64,000 nucleotides of DNA from an uncultured Roseburia sp. (lineage in GTDB: Bacteria; Bacillota; Clostridia; Lachnospirales; Lachnospiraceae), in NCBI GenBank assembly GCA_947642555.1, contig CANRSX010000016.1, forward strand, positions 1 to 64,000, in the 5' to 3' direction. The notes beneath the pieces were generated by a model that ran no database searches, had not been told where the DNA came from, and saw nothing but the letters and a program-made list of their open reading frames with translations. Positions 9,262 to 19,908 of this stretch are shown here, in pieces (positions within the stretch are counted from its first letter, which is position 1; the number at the start of each line of letters is the position of its first letter). The position numbers were made by a program, and so were the translations under genes.

Positions 9262-10026
9262 CTATCGCGATTCCCGGTACTGCTGCGGCGTCATCCCGGT
9301 TTTCTTTTTGAAGATCCTCGTAAAATAGGAGGAATAGGAAAAACCGGTCCGCTGGGAGATCTCCACAATACTTAAGTTTGTCGTCGCGAGCAGCTGTTTT
9401 GCGATTGAGATCCGCTTCTGAATGATATAATCGCTTAAGGACATACCCGTCTCTTTCCGAAAAAGCTTCGTCAGATAATCCGGGCTCATATACACCTGTT
9501 TTGCGAGCTCTTCCCGCGAGAGCTCCACCTGAATGTTCTCCGTGATGATCCGCTTTACGGTATCCACCGGCGAATCCGCCTCCGGCGTTTTGGTGAGCTC
9601 GCCCCAGATCGTCTCAAGATTTTTTGTATCCTTCTGCCTTTGTACCGAAAGAAGGCCTTTTCTGATGATCTCTTCCAGCTCGTCATATGGGATCGGCTTT
9701 AACACATAATCCGCCGCCCCCATCCGGATCGCGTCCTGGCAATAGGAAAATTCTGCATGACAGGTGTAGAATATGCTGACGATATCCGGGTAATGTTCCC
9801 GCACCCACCGGATCAGTTCAAGACCGCTGCCGCCCGGCATCTCGATATCGCTTACCATGATATCTACCGGATGCCGTTCTATCACCCTGACCGCCCGCTC
9901 CAGGCTGTCCGCCTTATAGATTTTTGTGATATGAAGGGCCGGCCAGTCCACGCCGTTTTCCATGCCGGCCAGGGCCAGCTCCTCGTCATCCACCAGCAGT
10001 ATCGCGTACTGTCCCATCTGTCTCAT
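9262..10026 (-). CDS. Response regulator with AraC-type output domain (YesN-like)
   Basis: Receiver ILLVDDEELALAGMENGVDW...MVSDIEMPGGSGLELI; C-terminal AraC HTH ISQRTGFSYSSYFTRIFKKKTGMTPQQYRE. Confidence 0.92.
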   Translation of the reverse strand: MRQMGQYAILLVDDEELALAGMENGVDWPALHITKIYKADSLERAVRVIERHPVDIMVSDIEMPGGSGLELIRWVREHYPDIVSIFYTCHAEFSYCQDAIRMGAADYVLKPIPYDELEEIIRKGLLSVQRQKDTKNLETIWGELTKTPEADSPVDTVKRIITENIQVELSREELAKQVYMSPDYLTKLFRKETGMSLSDYIIQKRISIAKQLLATTNLSIVEISQRTGFSYSSYFTRIFKKKTGMTPQQYRESR

Positions 10027-11743
10027 CCTCCTGCCAGCGCAGCGGTATAAAGATCAGAGCCACCGCGCCGTCCTCGTTTTTCAGAATCACCCGCGCCGCA
10101 TCGCCAAAAACCAGTGCAAGCCGCTGCTTCACATTTCGGATCCCCACATATTTTCCGGTGGCGTCCGCCCCTGCATCCTGCCGGATCATCGCAAGCACTT
10201 CCTCCTGATAGCCCTTCCCGTTATCCCGGACCTCGATCAGTACGTAGAGTTCCCCGTGGTCTTCCACGATCCTGCCCCGAATGGAGCAGACGTTGTGCTG
10301 CTCGAAATTCACCGCGTATTTGATGCTGTTCTCCACAAAGCTCTGTATGACGAAGGGCGGGATCAGCGCGTCCTCCACCTCGGCGCTGATATCCGCCACG
10401 AACCGGATCCGGTCGGGAAACCGCAGCTTCTGGATCTTCATGTAATGCTCCACATGCTCCATCTCCTGCTGCACAGTCACAAGCTGTTCCGGCGAGCGGA
10501 ACATATATCTCGAGTACTCCACAAGACTCATCGTCATCTCCTGAATCAGCGCATAATTTTTCACCTGTGCCAGAGAATAGATGATATTTAAGGCATTCAG
10601 GTAAAAATGCGGGTTCACCTGCATCTGCAGATACTGGAGATAAGATTTCTGAATATCCAGCTCCTTCTCATAATTATCGATCTTCAGATTTTTAATCTCG
10701 GAGACCATGTCGTTAAAATTGTGAAGCATGTTATCGTACTCCGCGACAACGCTGTCACTTTTTACCACATAATCCCATTCGCCGTCCCCGACCCGTTTCA
10801 TTGCGGTGTCCATCTGACGGACAGGCTGATACAATGCCCTTTGTATGACAAACGACGATATTGTCATAAACAGCAGCAGACCTGCGATAAAGGCAAGAAT
10901 CAGCCGGCGGATCTCCCGCATCTGATTGCGCAGCGAGTCAGGCCTCGTCCAGGTTCCGATGTAAAAATCACGCTCCCCTGACAGATGGCAGAGCTGCAGA
11001 TACCGCTCCCCCGACAGCTCCACAAAATCGCCGTTTCGCGTGATGTCCACAACGTCACAGAGATTTTCCGTCGCAGAGATCACGCTGCCGTCCAGATCAC
11101 AGATAAACGCCATGCAGTCATAATCCGTTGTCAGCTCCTCTAACGGTTCCAGTACGGTATCCCCGTTTAAACACATGCCGATGTAGCTGTTCCGGATCTT
11201 ATAAAAACGGATCAGGTAGCCCTCGCTGTCTTCCTTTACGAGCAGATATCCCCTTCCCGGCGCTTTTCCCTCCTCATAACATCCATCGATGTAATCCCGG
11301 ATCTGTGCCTCTAACGCGTCATCCGTAAGCACCTCACCCCGTCCCGCCGTCACCCGGGTAAACAGAGGATCCGCACTTCCCGGCACATAATAAAATAAAA
11401 ACTGCAGGGACTCGTTCCACCCGGAAATCTTTGACAGGGAATTTACAATCTCCTGTTTTGCCATAAACATCTGCGTCTCACTGCCTCCGGTCTCCAGCCG
11501 TACCACTGCCTCCGAATCGTTAAAATACTGATACAGATAGCTCTCGATCGAATCCAGCGACTGATTGACATAACCGATGTTAAGCTTTAAAAGCGCACTG
11601 CGGTTTTCGATCTCCTGTCCCGTCAGATTTTCGATGCTCGCGATTCCGAAACGCAGAAAAAAGGCGGAAAAAGCGCACAAAAGAATCCCCGTGATCACGC
11701 CCAGCCACCAGATCAGTCTGTGTTTTTTTCCCACCTTCATCAT
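9986..11743 (-). CDS. Sensor histidine kinase, YesM-like
   Basis: HAMP-like region, QMQVNPHFYLNALNIIYSLAQ, HATPase N-box SFVENSIKYAV, VEDNGKGY-type motif VRDNGKGYQEEV. Confidence 0.92.
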   Translation of the reverse strand: MMKVGKKHRLIWWLGVITGILLCAFSAFFLRFGIASIENLTGQEIENRSALLKLNIGYVNQSLDSIESYLYQYFNDSEAVVRLETGGSETQMFMAKQEIVNSLSKISGWNESLQFLFYYVPGSADPLFTRVTAGRGEVLTDDALEAQIRDYIDGCYEEGKAPGRGYLLVKEDSEGYLIRFYKIRNSYIGMCLNGDTVLEPLEELTTDYDCMAFICDLDGSVISATENLCDVVDITRNGDFVELSGERYLQLCHLSGERDFYIGTWTRPDSLRNQMREIRRLILAFIAGLLLFMTISSFVIQRALYQPVRQMDTAMKRVGDGEWDYVVKSDSVVAEYDNMLHNFNDMVSEIKNLKIDNYEKELDIQKSYLQYLQMQVNPHFYLNALNIIYSLAQVKNYALIQEMTMSLVEYSRYMFRSPEQLVTVQQEMEHVEHYMKIQKLRFPDRIRFVADISAEVEDALIPPFVIQSFVENSIKYAVNFEQHNVCSIRGRIVEDHGELYVLIEVRDNGKGYQEEVLAMIRQDAGADATGKYVGIRNVKQRLALVFGDAARVILKNEDGAVALIFIPLRWQEDETDGTVRDTAGG

Positions 11744-11771
11744 TTCCTCATTTCCGTGCCGCCGCAGTGTT

Positions 11772-13163
11772 TCAGCGTAATGTCAGATCCAGAATCTCAA
11801 GCCCCTCCGGGTTTAAAAACCGCAGCGTCAGCTCACAGCCGGTCCCGTCCGCCGCACTTTTCCCACAGCCCGGATCCGCAAATTCTAATTTTCTATATTT
11901 GTCATCATTCACTCCCGGTTTCCCGACCGGCCCGATCTCCATCGTCCCGGCGCAGACCCCGTCCAGGTACACCGCAATGGTTCCGGTTCCACGGCAGGTC
12001 ACTGCGATCCCGCGAAAGCCCTGTGCGCTTTTCACATAGCGGAATACCGCCTCGTCACCGTCGGCAATATGTGTCAGCTTCTCTCCGTACTGCTCATCCA
12101 CATCGATGTATGTGCTTCCGCGCAGGCCGCAGGCCTGATAGCCCATGATCTTCTCCCCCGGCGCAAAGGGAGCGCCGACGCCCTGGGAGGTCATCTTCAC
12201 CTCGTCGATGGAACCGTCTGCGTTGATCCGGATCGGCTCGATGCAGAGCCTGCGGTGTTCCTGCGTGCCCCTGCTGCAGCGGTGATAAAAGACATACCAC
12301 TGCCCGTTCACGCACTCGATAGAGCCGTGGTTATTCCAGCTGGCCGGATCGCAGCCGTCATTGTCGATGATGATTCCCCGGTAGGTGAAGGGTCCCAGGG
12401 GGGATTTCCCGGTGGCATAGCCGAGAGAAGTCGGCTTTCCCCGCTCCATATCCGCATAGACATAATAATAGGTGTCGCCGATTTTGCGCATGGAGGATCC
12501 CTCGTGGAAGAAATGCTCCTCCTCCGTCACCAGGTCGTCCACCACCGCATTCCGGTCAAAGGACACCATGTCCGGGTTTAACCGCACGCCGTGTGAAAAG
12601 AGCTGGCCCCAGTAATAATAGGCCTGATCGTCGTCATCGATGAATACAGCCGGGTCGATCCCCCCGCAGGGCAGCTGCTTCGGATCAAGGAACGGCCCCT
12701 CCGGACGGTCTGACACGGCGACGCCCTCGCTGTCGTCCTTCATGCAGAAATAGAGATAATATTTCCCGTCCCGATACACGGCGTCCGGCGCAAATAAAAG
12801 CGGCGGATCCGGCTCGTCACCCTTTTTCTCAAACTTCTCCTTATCCGCGGCGAGATCCATGTCCGCCAGCATTTTCTGTATAAAGGGCGTGGGGTGCGTC
12901 CAGTCGATTCCCGGATACTTCGGCGCGTCCGGGTCGCCGAACCAGGGAACGTCCTTCCCCCGCAGCGAGACGTCGTGCACCCTCCAGCGCTCCATATTCG
13001 GCGTGGACACCACATGGTATTCCTCGCTGCAGTACACGTCCTCCCTGTCGTCATAGCTCCCGTAGAGATAAAGCTTCCCGTCCGGCATCACATGCGCCTC
13101 GGCGTCCGGCACATGATGCTCTAACGGCAGGATCGGATTTCTCCTGTTACAGAATTCACGCAT
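11772..13163 (-). CDS. Glycoside hydrolase family 43
   Basis: MREFCNRRNPILPLEHHVPDAEAHVMPDGKLYLYGSYD; FIDDDDQAYYYWGQ, FHEGSSMRKIGDTYYYVYA, NNHGSIECVNGQWYVFYHR; start at ATG 13163 (8-bp overlap with the upstream gene). Confidence 0.88.
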   Translation of the reverse strand: MREFCNRRNPILPLEHHVPDAEAHVMPDGKLYLYGSYDDREDVYCSEEYHVVSTPNMERWRVHDVSLRGKDVPWFGDPDAPKYPGIDWTHPTPFIQKMLADMDLAADKEKFEKKGDEPDPPLLFAPDAVYRDGKYYLYFCMKDDSEGVAVSDRPEGPFLDPKQLPCGGIDPAVFIDDDDQAYYYWGQLFSHGVRLNPDMVSFDRNAVVDDLVTEEEHFFHEGSSMRKIGDTYYYVYADMERGKPTSLGYATGKSPLGPFTYRGIIIDNDGCDPASWNNHGSIECVNGQWYVFYHRCSRGTQEHRRLCIEPIRINADGSIDEVKMTSQGVGAPFAPGEKIMGYQACGLRGSTYIDVDEQYGEKLTHIADGDEAVFRYVKSAQGFRGIAVTCRGTGTIAVYLDGVCAGTMEIGPVGKPGVNDDKYRKLEFADPGCGKSAADGTGCELTLRFLNPEGLEILDLTLR

Positions 13164-14241
13164 AGTCTTCCACCCTCCATTCCTCTTTCCAGTCGATCCA
13201 GACCCGCTCCTCCTCAAACCGGAGCGGCAGCCAGACATAATCGGAGACAGAGGAATTGATCCTCATCTCACGCGCATCCTCCTCGGTGAAGACAAAGTCG
13301 CTGTCCGGGTCAAAGATCTTCTGAAACTTCTCATGAATCTTTTTATAAAATGCTCCCGTGGCAAAGGCCTCCCCTTCCTGCGCGGCAAGCTCCGGCTTCC
13401 AGCGGTCCGCCAGCGCAATATACAGATCCCGCTTCGCCGGATGTTTAAAGACAGATGTAATCTGTGATCCGAAGGAGGTCATGCTCGTATCCCCGGCATG
13501 GGGACTTCCCTGCACCGCATAGGGCCCGTGCCAGTCGGCTGCCGCCGCCACTTCCGAGGGATTCGGATAATAGCCCGTGGTGCCGGAGGTGATCAGATAG
13601 TGGACGTCGTTTCTCATAAAATGCGCCGGCGCCTCTCTGGAATCCGGCGGCCCTTCGTGTACGAAATGCTTCGTGTACTCCCCCTTCACATCCGTGTAGT
13701 CCTCATTCAGCTCCACGCTGTAGATAAAGGTATGAGGGCTCTCGCTGAACAGATACGCCCGTCCCGTTTCGGGATCCGCCTTGAGATCAAAATCCCCGAC
13801 CTGCAGCCCGCAGGGATTCAGCCTGGGATTCACCATCTCATACGGCCCTAAGATATGCTCCGCCCGCAGCACCGCAAAGGCCGACGGCTCCCCCATGATT
13901 TTTAACCACGCGACATATGTCTTTGTCCTCTCATGGTACAGGATGTGCGGCCGGTCCATCATGGCCGAGGGATGCAGCGGGGAGGACGGGTCATCCGGCT
14001 CCGGGGGAATGATGATCCCCTCGCTCTTCCAGTTGTACAGATCCTTCGAGGAATAGCAGCGCACGCCCCAGTGCCAGATCTCATTCTCCCCGGTGGTCCG
14101 CTCCTTGTTTTCCCCGTACCAGTAAAAGGTATCGCCCACGGCCAGAATGCTTCCGCCGTGGGCCTGTATCCGGTTTCCCTCCGTATCCAGCCAGATCCGG
14201 CCGGGTCTGATCGCATCGTACATTTTTGTCTCCTCCCTCAT
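13156..14241 (-). CDS. GH43-like (five-bladed propeller) glycoside hydrolase
   Basis: IQAHGGSILAVGDTFYWYGENKE, CYSSKDLYNWKSEG, MDRPHILYHERTKTYVAWLKI, FSESPHTFIYSVELNEDYTDVKGEY. Confidence 0.8.
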   Translation of the reverse strand: MREETKMYDAIRPGRIWLDTEGNRIQAHGGSILAVGDTFYWYGENKERTTGENEIWHWGVRCYSSKDLYNWKSEGIIIPPEPDDPSSPLHPSAMMDRPHILYHERTKTYVAWLKIMGEPSAFAVLRAEHILGPYEMVNPRLNPCGLQVGDFDLKADPETGRAYLFSESPHTFIYSVELNEDYTDVKGEYTKHFVHEGPPDSREAPAHFMRNDVHYLITSGTTGYYPNPSEVAAAADWHGPYAVQGSPHAGDTSMTSFGSQITSVFKHPAKRDLYIALADRWKPELAAQEGEAFATGAFYKKIHEKFQKIFDPDSDFVFTEEDAREMRINSSVSDYVWLPLRFEEERVWIDWKEEWRVEDYA

Positions 14242-16502
14242 TTTAGCACAACCTGAACCGTTTTTTCCAGTACCCGCTCGCTGTCCGTTCCCACAAAGAG
14301 GCGGAATTCTCCCGGCTCGACCACATAGTCGCAGGATCGGTTATAAAATCCCATCTCGCTTACCGGCAGTTCGAACCGCACCATCGCCCGCTCCCCTGCC
14401 GCGAGGGAAATTTTTTCAAACCGTTTCAGCTCCTTCACCGGCCGCGCACAGGACGCCGTCACATCGCGCAGATAGAGCTGAACGATCTCCTCCCCCGCAT
14501 ATGCGCCGGTATTTTCCACCTCCACGCTGCACCGTAAGGTTTCCTCCACCGTCAGCGTTTCCTGTTCGATCCGGAAATCTTCATACGAAAATGTCGTATA
14601 GCTTAAGCCGTAGCCGAAGGGGTAAAGCGGCGCGATCGGAATGTCCTGATATTTTGATGTAAATTTAAAATCGCTGCCTGGCTTTCCGGTATTCGGGTGA
14701 TTGTAATACATGGGCTCCTGGCCGGCCTCATTCGCAAAGGTCACGGACAGCTTCCCGGAGGGATTATAGCGGCCGTAAAGGATCTCCGCGATCACATTTC
14801 CGCACTCCGTTCCCGGATGCCACGCCTCTAAAATCGCCTGAATCCCCGGATTCTCTTTGAGACAGCCGACCGCTAACGGCCTGCCATTTATAAGCACCAC
14901 CGCCACCGGCGTCCCGGTTTTCACAAGTCCCGACAGAAATTCCTCCTGCGCCCCCGCCAGATGCAGGTTCGCCCTGGATGCCGCCTCGCCGCTCATATAC
15001 TCCCGCTCTCCGCCCACCGCGATCACGAGATCCGCCTGCTTCGCCGCCTCATACGCCTCCGCAAAGTCCGACCGGTCGTCATTCACATCAAAGCCCCGCA
15101 CATACCGCACATCGACCCCTTCTGATGCATAACTCCGCAGTCCTTCGACGACTGTCACCACCGGCTCCGCACTCCCGGTAAACGCCCAGGGACCGAGCAG
15201 CGCCTGTCTGTCCTCCGCGATGGCACCGGTGACCAGGATACGCGTTACCTCCCTGCGGATCGGGAGAATTCCGTCATTTTTTAACAGGACCACGGAGCGT
15301 TTTCCCACCTCACGCGCACATTTCCGGTTTTCCTCTGTCAGCGTCACCTCCGCGATCTTTGCCGGATCATACGTATAGTCCCGGTCAAACAGTCCGAATT
15401 CGAATTTTTTCTTCAGCACGCGCCGCACCGCCTCATCGACAACCGTCTCGTCCAGTTCTCCCTCCGACACCAGCTCCTCCAGATAACCGGCATAATCAAG
15501 CGATGACATATCCATATCCCCGCCTGCCAGAAGCGCAAGCCGTGCCGCATCCTTTTCGTCCTTCGCGCAGCCGTGCGCCACACACTGCCTCACTCCTTCC
15601 GCGTCGCTGACGACAAATCCGGTAAAACCCATTTTTCCCCGCAGCAGATCCGTTAACAGCCAGCGGTCCATGGTACAGGGCACGCCGTTTAAATCGTGAA
15701 ACGCGCTCATCACCGCACCCACGCCCGCATCGATCGCCGCCTGAAACGGCGGAAGGTATGTTTCGTACAGCTGCCGCTCCGACAGATCCACCGTGTAATA
15801 ATCCTGCCCGCCGCTGACCGCGCCGTACGCGAGAAAATGCTTCGCAGAAGCCATCAGACGGCAGCCGTCCTCCTCTTTTCGCTGAAATTCCTTCACGAGC
15901 GTCTCCCCGATCCGGCCCGCCAGATACGGATCCTCGCCGGGGCTCTCCACGATCCGGCCCCATCTGGCATCCCGCGCAATATCGAGCATCGGACCGAAGG
16001 TCCAGTTCACGCCTCCCGCATACGCTTCCCGCTTCGCCACATGCGCCATCGTGCGCACGCATTCCATATCCCAGCTGCAGGAGAGCGCCAGGGGCGTCGG
16101 AAAGATCGTGCGGTAGCCGCGGATCACGTCCGCGCCGATCAACAGCGGGATTTTCAGACGGCTGTCTTCCACTGCGGCCTTCTGTACCCGCGCAATCTTT
16201 TCATCCTCATAGAGATTCACAAAATTTCCCAGCTCGCCGGACGCCACCTCATCCTCCCGCAGATTTTCCTCGCACATGGCAAGCCTTCGGTCCAGCTCTT
16301 CCTTCGCGAGCTTTCCCTGCAGCATCTCGGAAACCCAGGTATCGATATCGGCCTCAAAGCCCGGCAGGGCGCAGTTCATTCTGGTCCCCGCCTGATTTAA
16401 CTGCCCGATTTTCTCCCTCAGCGTCATGCTTTGCAGCAATTCTTCCACACGTTCATCGATTGTCATTTCCGTCGTCCGCCTTTCCGCGGTGCGGCGGGTC
16501 AT
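14238..16502 (-). CDS. Glycoside hydrolase family 3 (beta-glucosidase/xylosidase-like)
   Basis: GH3 N-domain GPMLDIARDARWGRIVESPGEDPYLAG, nucleophile region GFVVSDAEGV, C-terminal fibronectin-III-like NTGAYAGEEIVQLYLRDV; start ATG 16502 overlaps the upstream permease stop (ATGA). Confidence 0.93.
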   Translation of the reverse strand: MTRRTAERRTTEMTIDERVEELLQSMTLREKIGQLNQAGTRMNCALPGFEADIDTWVSEMLQGKLAKEELDRRLAMCEENLREDEVASGELGNFVNLYEDEKIARVQKAAVEDSRLKIPLLIGADVIRGYRTIFPTPLALSCSWDMECVRTMAHVAKREAYAGGVNWTFGPMLDIARDARWGRIVESPGEDPYLAGRIGETLVKEFQRKEEDGCRLMASAKHFLAYGAVSGGQDYYTVDLSERQLYETYLPPFQAAIDAGVGAVMSAFHDLNGVPCTMDRWLLTDLLRGKMGFTGFVVSDAEGVRQCVAHGCAKDEKDAARLALLAGGDMDMSSLDYAGYLEELVSEGELDETVVDEAVRRVLKKKFEFGLFDRDYTYDPAKIAEVTLTEENRKCAREVGKRSVVLLKNDGILPIRREVTRILVTGAIAEDRQALLGPWAFTGSAEPVVTVVEGLRSYASEGVDVRYVRGFDVNDDRSDFAEAYEAAKQADLVIAVGGEREYMSGEAASRANLHLAGAQEEFLSGLVKTGTPVAVVLINGRPLAVGCLKENPGIQAILEAWHPGTECGNVIAEILYGRYNPSGKLSVTFANEAGQEPMYYNHPNTGKPGSDFKFTSKYQDIPIAPLYPFGYGLSYTTFSYEDFRIEQETLTVEETLRCSVEVENTGAYAGEEIVQLYLRDVTASCARPVKELKRFEKISLAAGERAMVRFELPVSEMGFYNRSCDYVVEPGEFRLFVGTDSERVLEKTVQVVLK

Positions 16503-17380
16503 CCCTTCACCGCACCGATTGTCATTCCTTTTACAAAATATTTCTGGAAGAATGGGTAAACACATAAGATCGGCACCACGCCGAGCACCGCCACCGCCAT
16601 TCTCACCGATGTCGTGGGCACGGCTCCCGTCCCGACATTGCCCATCGTAGCCGCCTGTTTCAGATACTGTGCGTTGGTCAGCATCCGGTTTAACAGGCCC
16701 TGAATGCTGTTCAGCTCCGGCTCCGTGATATAGTACAGGTTGTTGTTCCAGTCATTCCAGTAAGAAATGCCGGACATCAGGCCGACTGTCGCCATGATCG
16801 GAAGGCTCATCGGTATCACGATCCGAAACAGGATATACAGCTCCCCCGCACCGTCCATCCGCGCGCTCTCTAACACCTCTCCCGGAATATTCGCCTGAAA
16901 ATAACTGCGCATCATCATGATCACAAACCCGTTTGTCACCAGATTCGGGAGCAGCAGCGCCGCAAAGGTATTTTTGATATGAAAGGTCTGCGTCCACATC
17001 ATATAGGTCGGCACCAGCCCGCCCGCAAAGAGCATGGTGAAAAACACGTAAAAGCTGAAAATCCCTCTTCCCGGCAGGCTGCTTAAGGAAAGCGGATATG
17101 CGATCAGCGTCGTCACCAGAATGCTTAGCGTCGTCCCGAGCACCGTGAGCAGCAGGGTCACGCCGTACGCATGAAACACACTCGCGTCTTTTAACAGAAA
17201 TTCATATGCCGTCGTCGTAAATTCCTTTGGCAGAAACGAATAGCCACTTGCGATCAGCGCCGTCTCGGAAGAAAAAGACGACGCGATCAGAAGGAGAAAC
17301 GGCGCCAGGCACGCGATACACATCAGAATCAGTATCGTGTTGATTGTTATTTTATATCCTCTGCTGTTATCTACCATCAT
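16499..17380 (-). CDS. Carbohydrate ABC transporter permease (CUT1, LplC/YtcP-like)
   Basis: 293 aa; EAA loop region YFQANIPGEVLESARMDGAGELYILFRIVIPMSLP; C-terminal YFVKGMTIGAVKG. Confidence 0.93.
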   Translation of the reverse strand: MMVDNSRGYKITINTILILMCIACLAPFLLLIASSFSSETALIASGYSFLPKEFTTTAYEFLLKDASVFHAYGVTLLLTVLGTTLSILVTTLIAYPLSLSSLPGRGIFSFYVFFTMLFAGGLVPTYMMWTQTFHIKNTFAALLLPNLVTNGFVIMMMRSYFQANIPGEVLESARMDGAGELYILFRIVIPMSLPIMATVGLMSGISYWNDWNNNLYYITEPELNSIQGLLNRMLTNAQYLKQAATMGNVGTGAVPTTSVRMAVAVLGVVPILCVYPFFQKYFVKGMTIGAVKG

Positions 17381-17389
17381 GGCACCTCC

Positions 17390-18316
17390 CTAAAACATGG
17401 CATTTTCTCTGCTGACCTTATTTACGATCGCATTTGTGGTCATTACCAGGATAAATCCGACAATGGACTGGTAAAATCCCGCAGCGGCGCTCATCCCGAT
17501 ATTCCCGTTATTCATCAGCCCGTAAAAGACATAGGTATCAATTGTCTGCGTCACGTTAAACAGCGCGCCGGACTGCATCGGAACCTGATAAAACAGGCCG
17601 AAATCCGAATAAAACATTTTTCCGATTGCAAGGATCGTCATCGTGATAATCGTCGGTTTTAAGCACGGCAGCGTAATGTGGATAAATTTCTGCCACCTGG
17701 TCGCCCCGTCTAAGGAAGCGGCCTCGTAAAATCCGGGATCGATCCCGCCGATATTTGCCAGATACATGATACAGCTGTACCCGACTCCCTTCCACAGATT
17801 GATCAGCACCAGCAGGAAGGGCCAGTATTTCGGCTCCGAATAAAAGGAGACCGGCTGCCGCCCCAGCGGCTCCAAAATATGATGATTGACAAATCCCGTG
17901 TCCGAGGCGAGAAATCCGTTGACCAGATACGCGACCACGACAATCGAAATCATATACGGCAGCAGAATGATCGTCTGGTAGACCTTTTTCCGCCGTTTGG
18001 ATACGATATCATTCAGAATGACCGCAACCCCGATGGCGCAGGCGGTTCCGAGCACGATGAATACCAGATTATAGAGAATCGTATTCCTCGTAATCGTCCA
18101 CGCGTCTTTTGTCGTAAACAGATATTCAAAGTTGGTAAGGCCCGCCCAGGGGCTTTTGTACACGCCGTCCCTGACGTTGTAGCGTTTAAACGCCAGCACC
18201 AGCCCCGGCATCGGCATATAGTTATTGATAAACAGATAGATCAGCGCCGGAAGCATCATGAAGTAGAATGGCAGATGCTTTCTGATCTGTTTTCCCAGGG
18301 ATTTTTGTTTCATCAT
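17390..18316 (-). CDS. Carbohydrate ABC transporter permease (CUT1, LplB-like)
   Basis: LPFYFMMLPALIYLFINNYMPMPGLVLAFKRYN; EAASLDGATRWQKFIHITLPCLKPTI; start at ATG 18316. Confidence 0.93.
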   Translation of the reverse strand: MMKQKSLGKQIRKHLPFYFMMLPALIYLFINNYMPMPGLVLAFKRYNVRDGVYKSPWAGLTNFEYLFTTKDAWTITRNTILYNLVFIVLGTACAIGVAVILNDIVSKRRKKVYQTIILLPYMISIVVVAYLVNGFLASDTGFVNHHILEPLGRQPVSFYSEPKYWPFLLVLINLWKGVGYSCIMYLANIGGIDPGFYEAASLDGATRWQKFIHITLPCLKPTIITMTILAIGKMFYSDFGLFYQVPMQSGALFNVTQTIDTYVFYGLMNNGNIGMSAAAGFYQSIVGFILVMTTNAIVNKVSRENAMF

Positions 18317-18369
18317 GGCCCTCCTGTTATTGTAAAAGCATTTCGTTTTGTCCGCGCGGTTCGCAGGCT

Positions 18370-19908
18370 CTATTCCTGTGCGGCCAGCCATGCGTCCAGC
18401 TGTCTCTGCTTCTCCCCGATTACCTTGTCAATTCCCGCGTCCTTTAACGCCTGCCTGAATTCCGGCAGCACCGTATCCACGTCCACGGCGCCGACTTCAA
18501 GGCCGTATGCATACTGCTGGATTACATTGTTGCAGGCCGTTACCTCATTAATGACACTGGTATTATCAAACGTAAATCCCATCGCCTTTGATTTCTTTGC
18601 GTTCTGGTTGAACTCCGTCATCTTTTTGCCGAGCTCCGGCGCAGCTCCCTGCCACTCTCCGCCGATATAGCTGTTTGGCCAGATCCAGGTCATGGCCGGG
18701 TGATACGCGCAGGAAGACATATCCTGTCCGTCCAGCCAGGTATAGGTTCCGTCCTCCGCCACCTGATAGTGGACGCCCTCGATCCCGTAATTGAGCAGAT
18801 CGGATACAGCCGGGTCCGAATACATCAGATTTAAAAATTTCATGGCTGCCTCCGGCTCCGCTGCCGCGTAGGGAATGCTCCACATCACAGCCGTCACGTT
18901 TCCGGTTGTGGACAGCGGCTCCGTAATCGGAATCACGCCGATGGGATATCCTGTATTTAAGGTGTGCTCGTATTCGGAACCCGGATTTCCCGTCACCAGT
19001 GAAAAGAACCCTTTCCCGGAACGCACCATATCGCCCCAGCTCTCCGTATTGGTCGCCGCGTCCTTATCCACCAGGCCCGCCTGATACCACTCCCGCATCT
19101 GCCGGATCAGCGCTTCGTACTCTTCCGTCTCATAGAGATTGACAACCTCCGTGCCCTCTCCATAATTCATCAGCACGCCGAGCCGGTCCTCCAGGCTGTC
19201 CCAGTTGTAGCTGCCGAACTGATTTAAGGTATTTCCGCCGTTTGAGACGAATACCGGCATATCCGGGTACGCCTCGTGCACCGCCTCCATCACGGGAGTC
19301 CAGTCCGCCAGCGTCTTTACATTGCTGACATCCAGATTCAGCTCCTCCACGATATCCTTCCGGTATGTAATGGCCGTCGTCGCCGCAAAATCCTTCTGTC
19401 CCGCAATCCCGTACAGATTCCCGTTAATCACGCCGGCCTTTAAAAATTCCTCGTCATAACAGGCTGCAATATCCTGTCCGTACTGCGCGTACAGATCGTC
19501 CAGCTCCAGAAACGCCCCCTGGGATACGCCCTGTGACACGCCGCCCATATTTACCATCAGATCCACCGGCTCGCTTCCGCTTAACAGCAGATTGTACTGC
19601 TCGAACCACTGCCCGATGTCGAGCACGGTCCAGTTGACCTCCACGCCGATCTTCTCCCGGCTGATCTCGTTGATCGCATCCTGGACAGCCTTGTAATCCG
19701 TCGTGCTGCCGATTCCCATGGTATACATGTTGATCGTCTGAACCTCTCCGGTTCCCTCCGCCCCGGCGGATCCGCCGTTTTCCGTCGTCCCGGCCGCAGC
19801 CTGGTTTTCTCCCACTGCAGCGCCGCCCTGTTCCTGTCCGCCGCAGCCCGCCAGAAGGCCTGCCGCCATCGCACCCGCCAGTAACATCCCGATTACCCGT
19901 CTCTTCAT
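18370..19908 (-). CDS. Extracellular sugar-binding lipoprotein (CUT1 ABC transporter)
   Basis: Lipobox MKRRVIGMLLAGAMAAGLLAGCGGQ; LplA-like body; immediately upstream of two permeases. Confidence 0.92.
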   Translation of the reverse strand: MKRRVIGMLLAGAMAAGLLAGCGGQEQGGAAVGENQAAAGTTENGGSAGAEGTGEVQTINMYTMGIGSTTDYKAVQDAINEISREKIGVEVNWTVLDIGQWFEQYNLLLSGSEPVDLMVNMGGVSQGVSQGAFLELDDLYAQYGQDIAACYDEEFLKAGVINGNLYGIAGQKDFAATTAITYRKDIVEELNLDVSNVKTLADWTPVMEAVHEAYPDMPVFVSNGGNTLNQFGSYNWDSLEDRLGVLMNYGEGTEVVNLYETEEYEALIRQMREWYQAGLVDKDAATNTESWGDMVRSGKGFFSLVTGNPGSEYEHTLNTGYPIGVIPITEPLSTTGNVTAVMWSIPYAAAEPEAAMKFLNLMYSDPAVSDLLNYGIEGVHYQVAEDGTYTWLDGQDMSSCAYHPAMTWIWPNSYIGGEWQGAAPELGKKMTEFNQNAKKSKAMGFTFDNTSVINEVTACNNVIQQYAYGLEVGAVDVDTVLPEFRQALKDAGIDKVIGEKQRQLDAWLAAQE

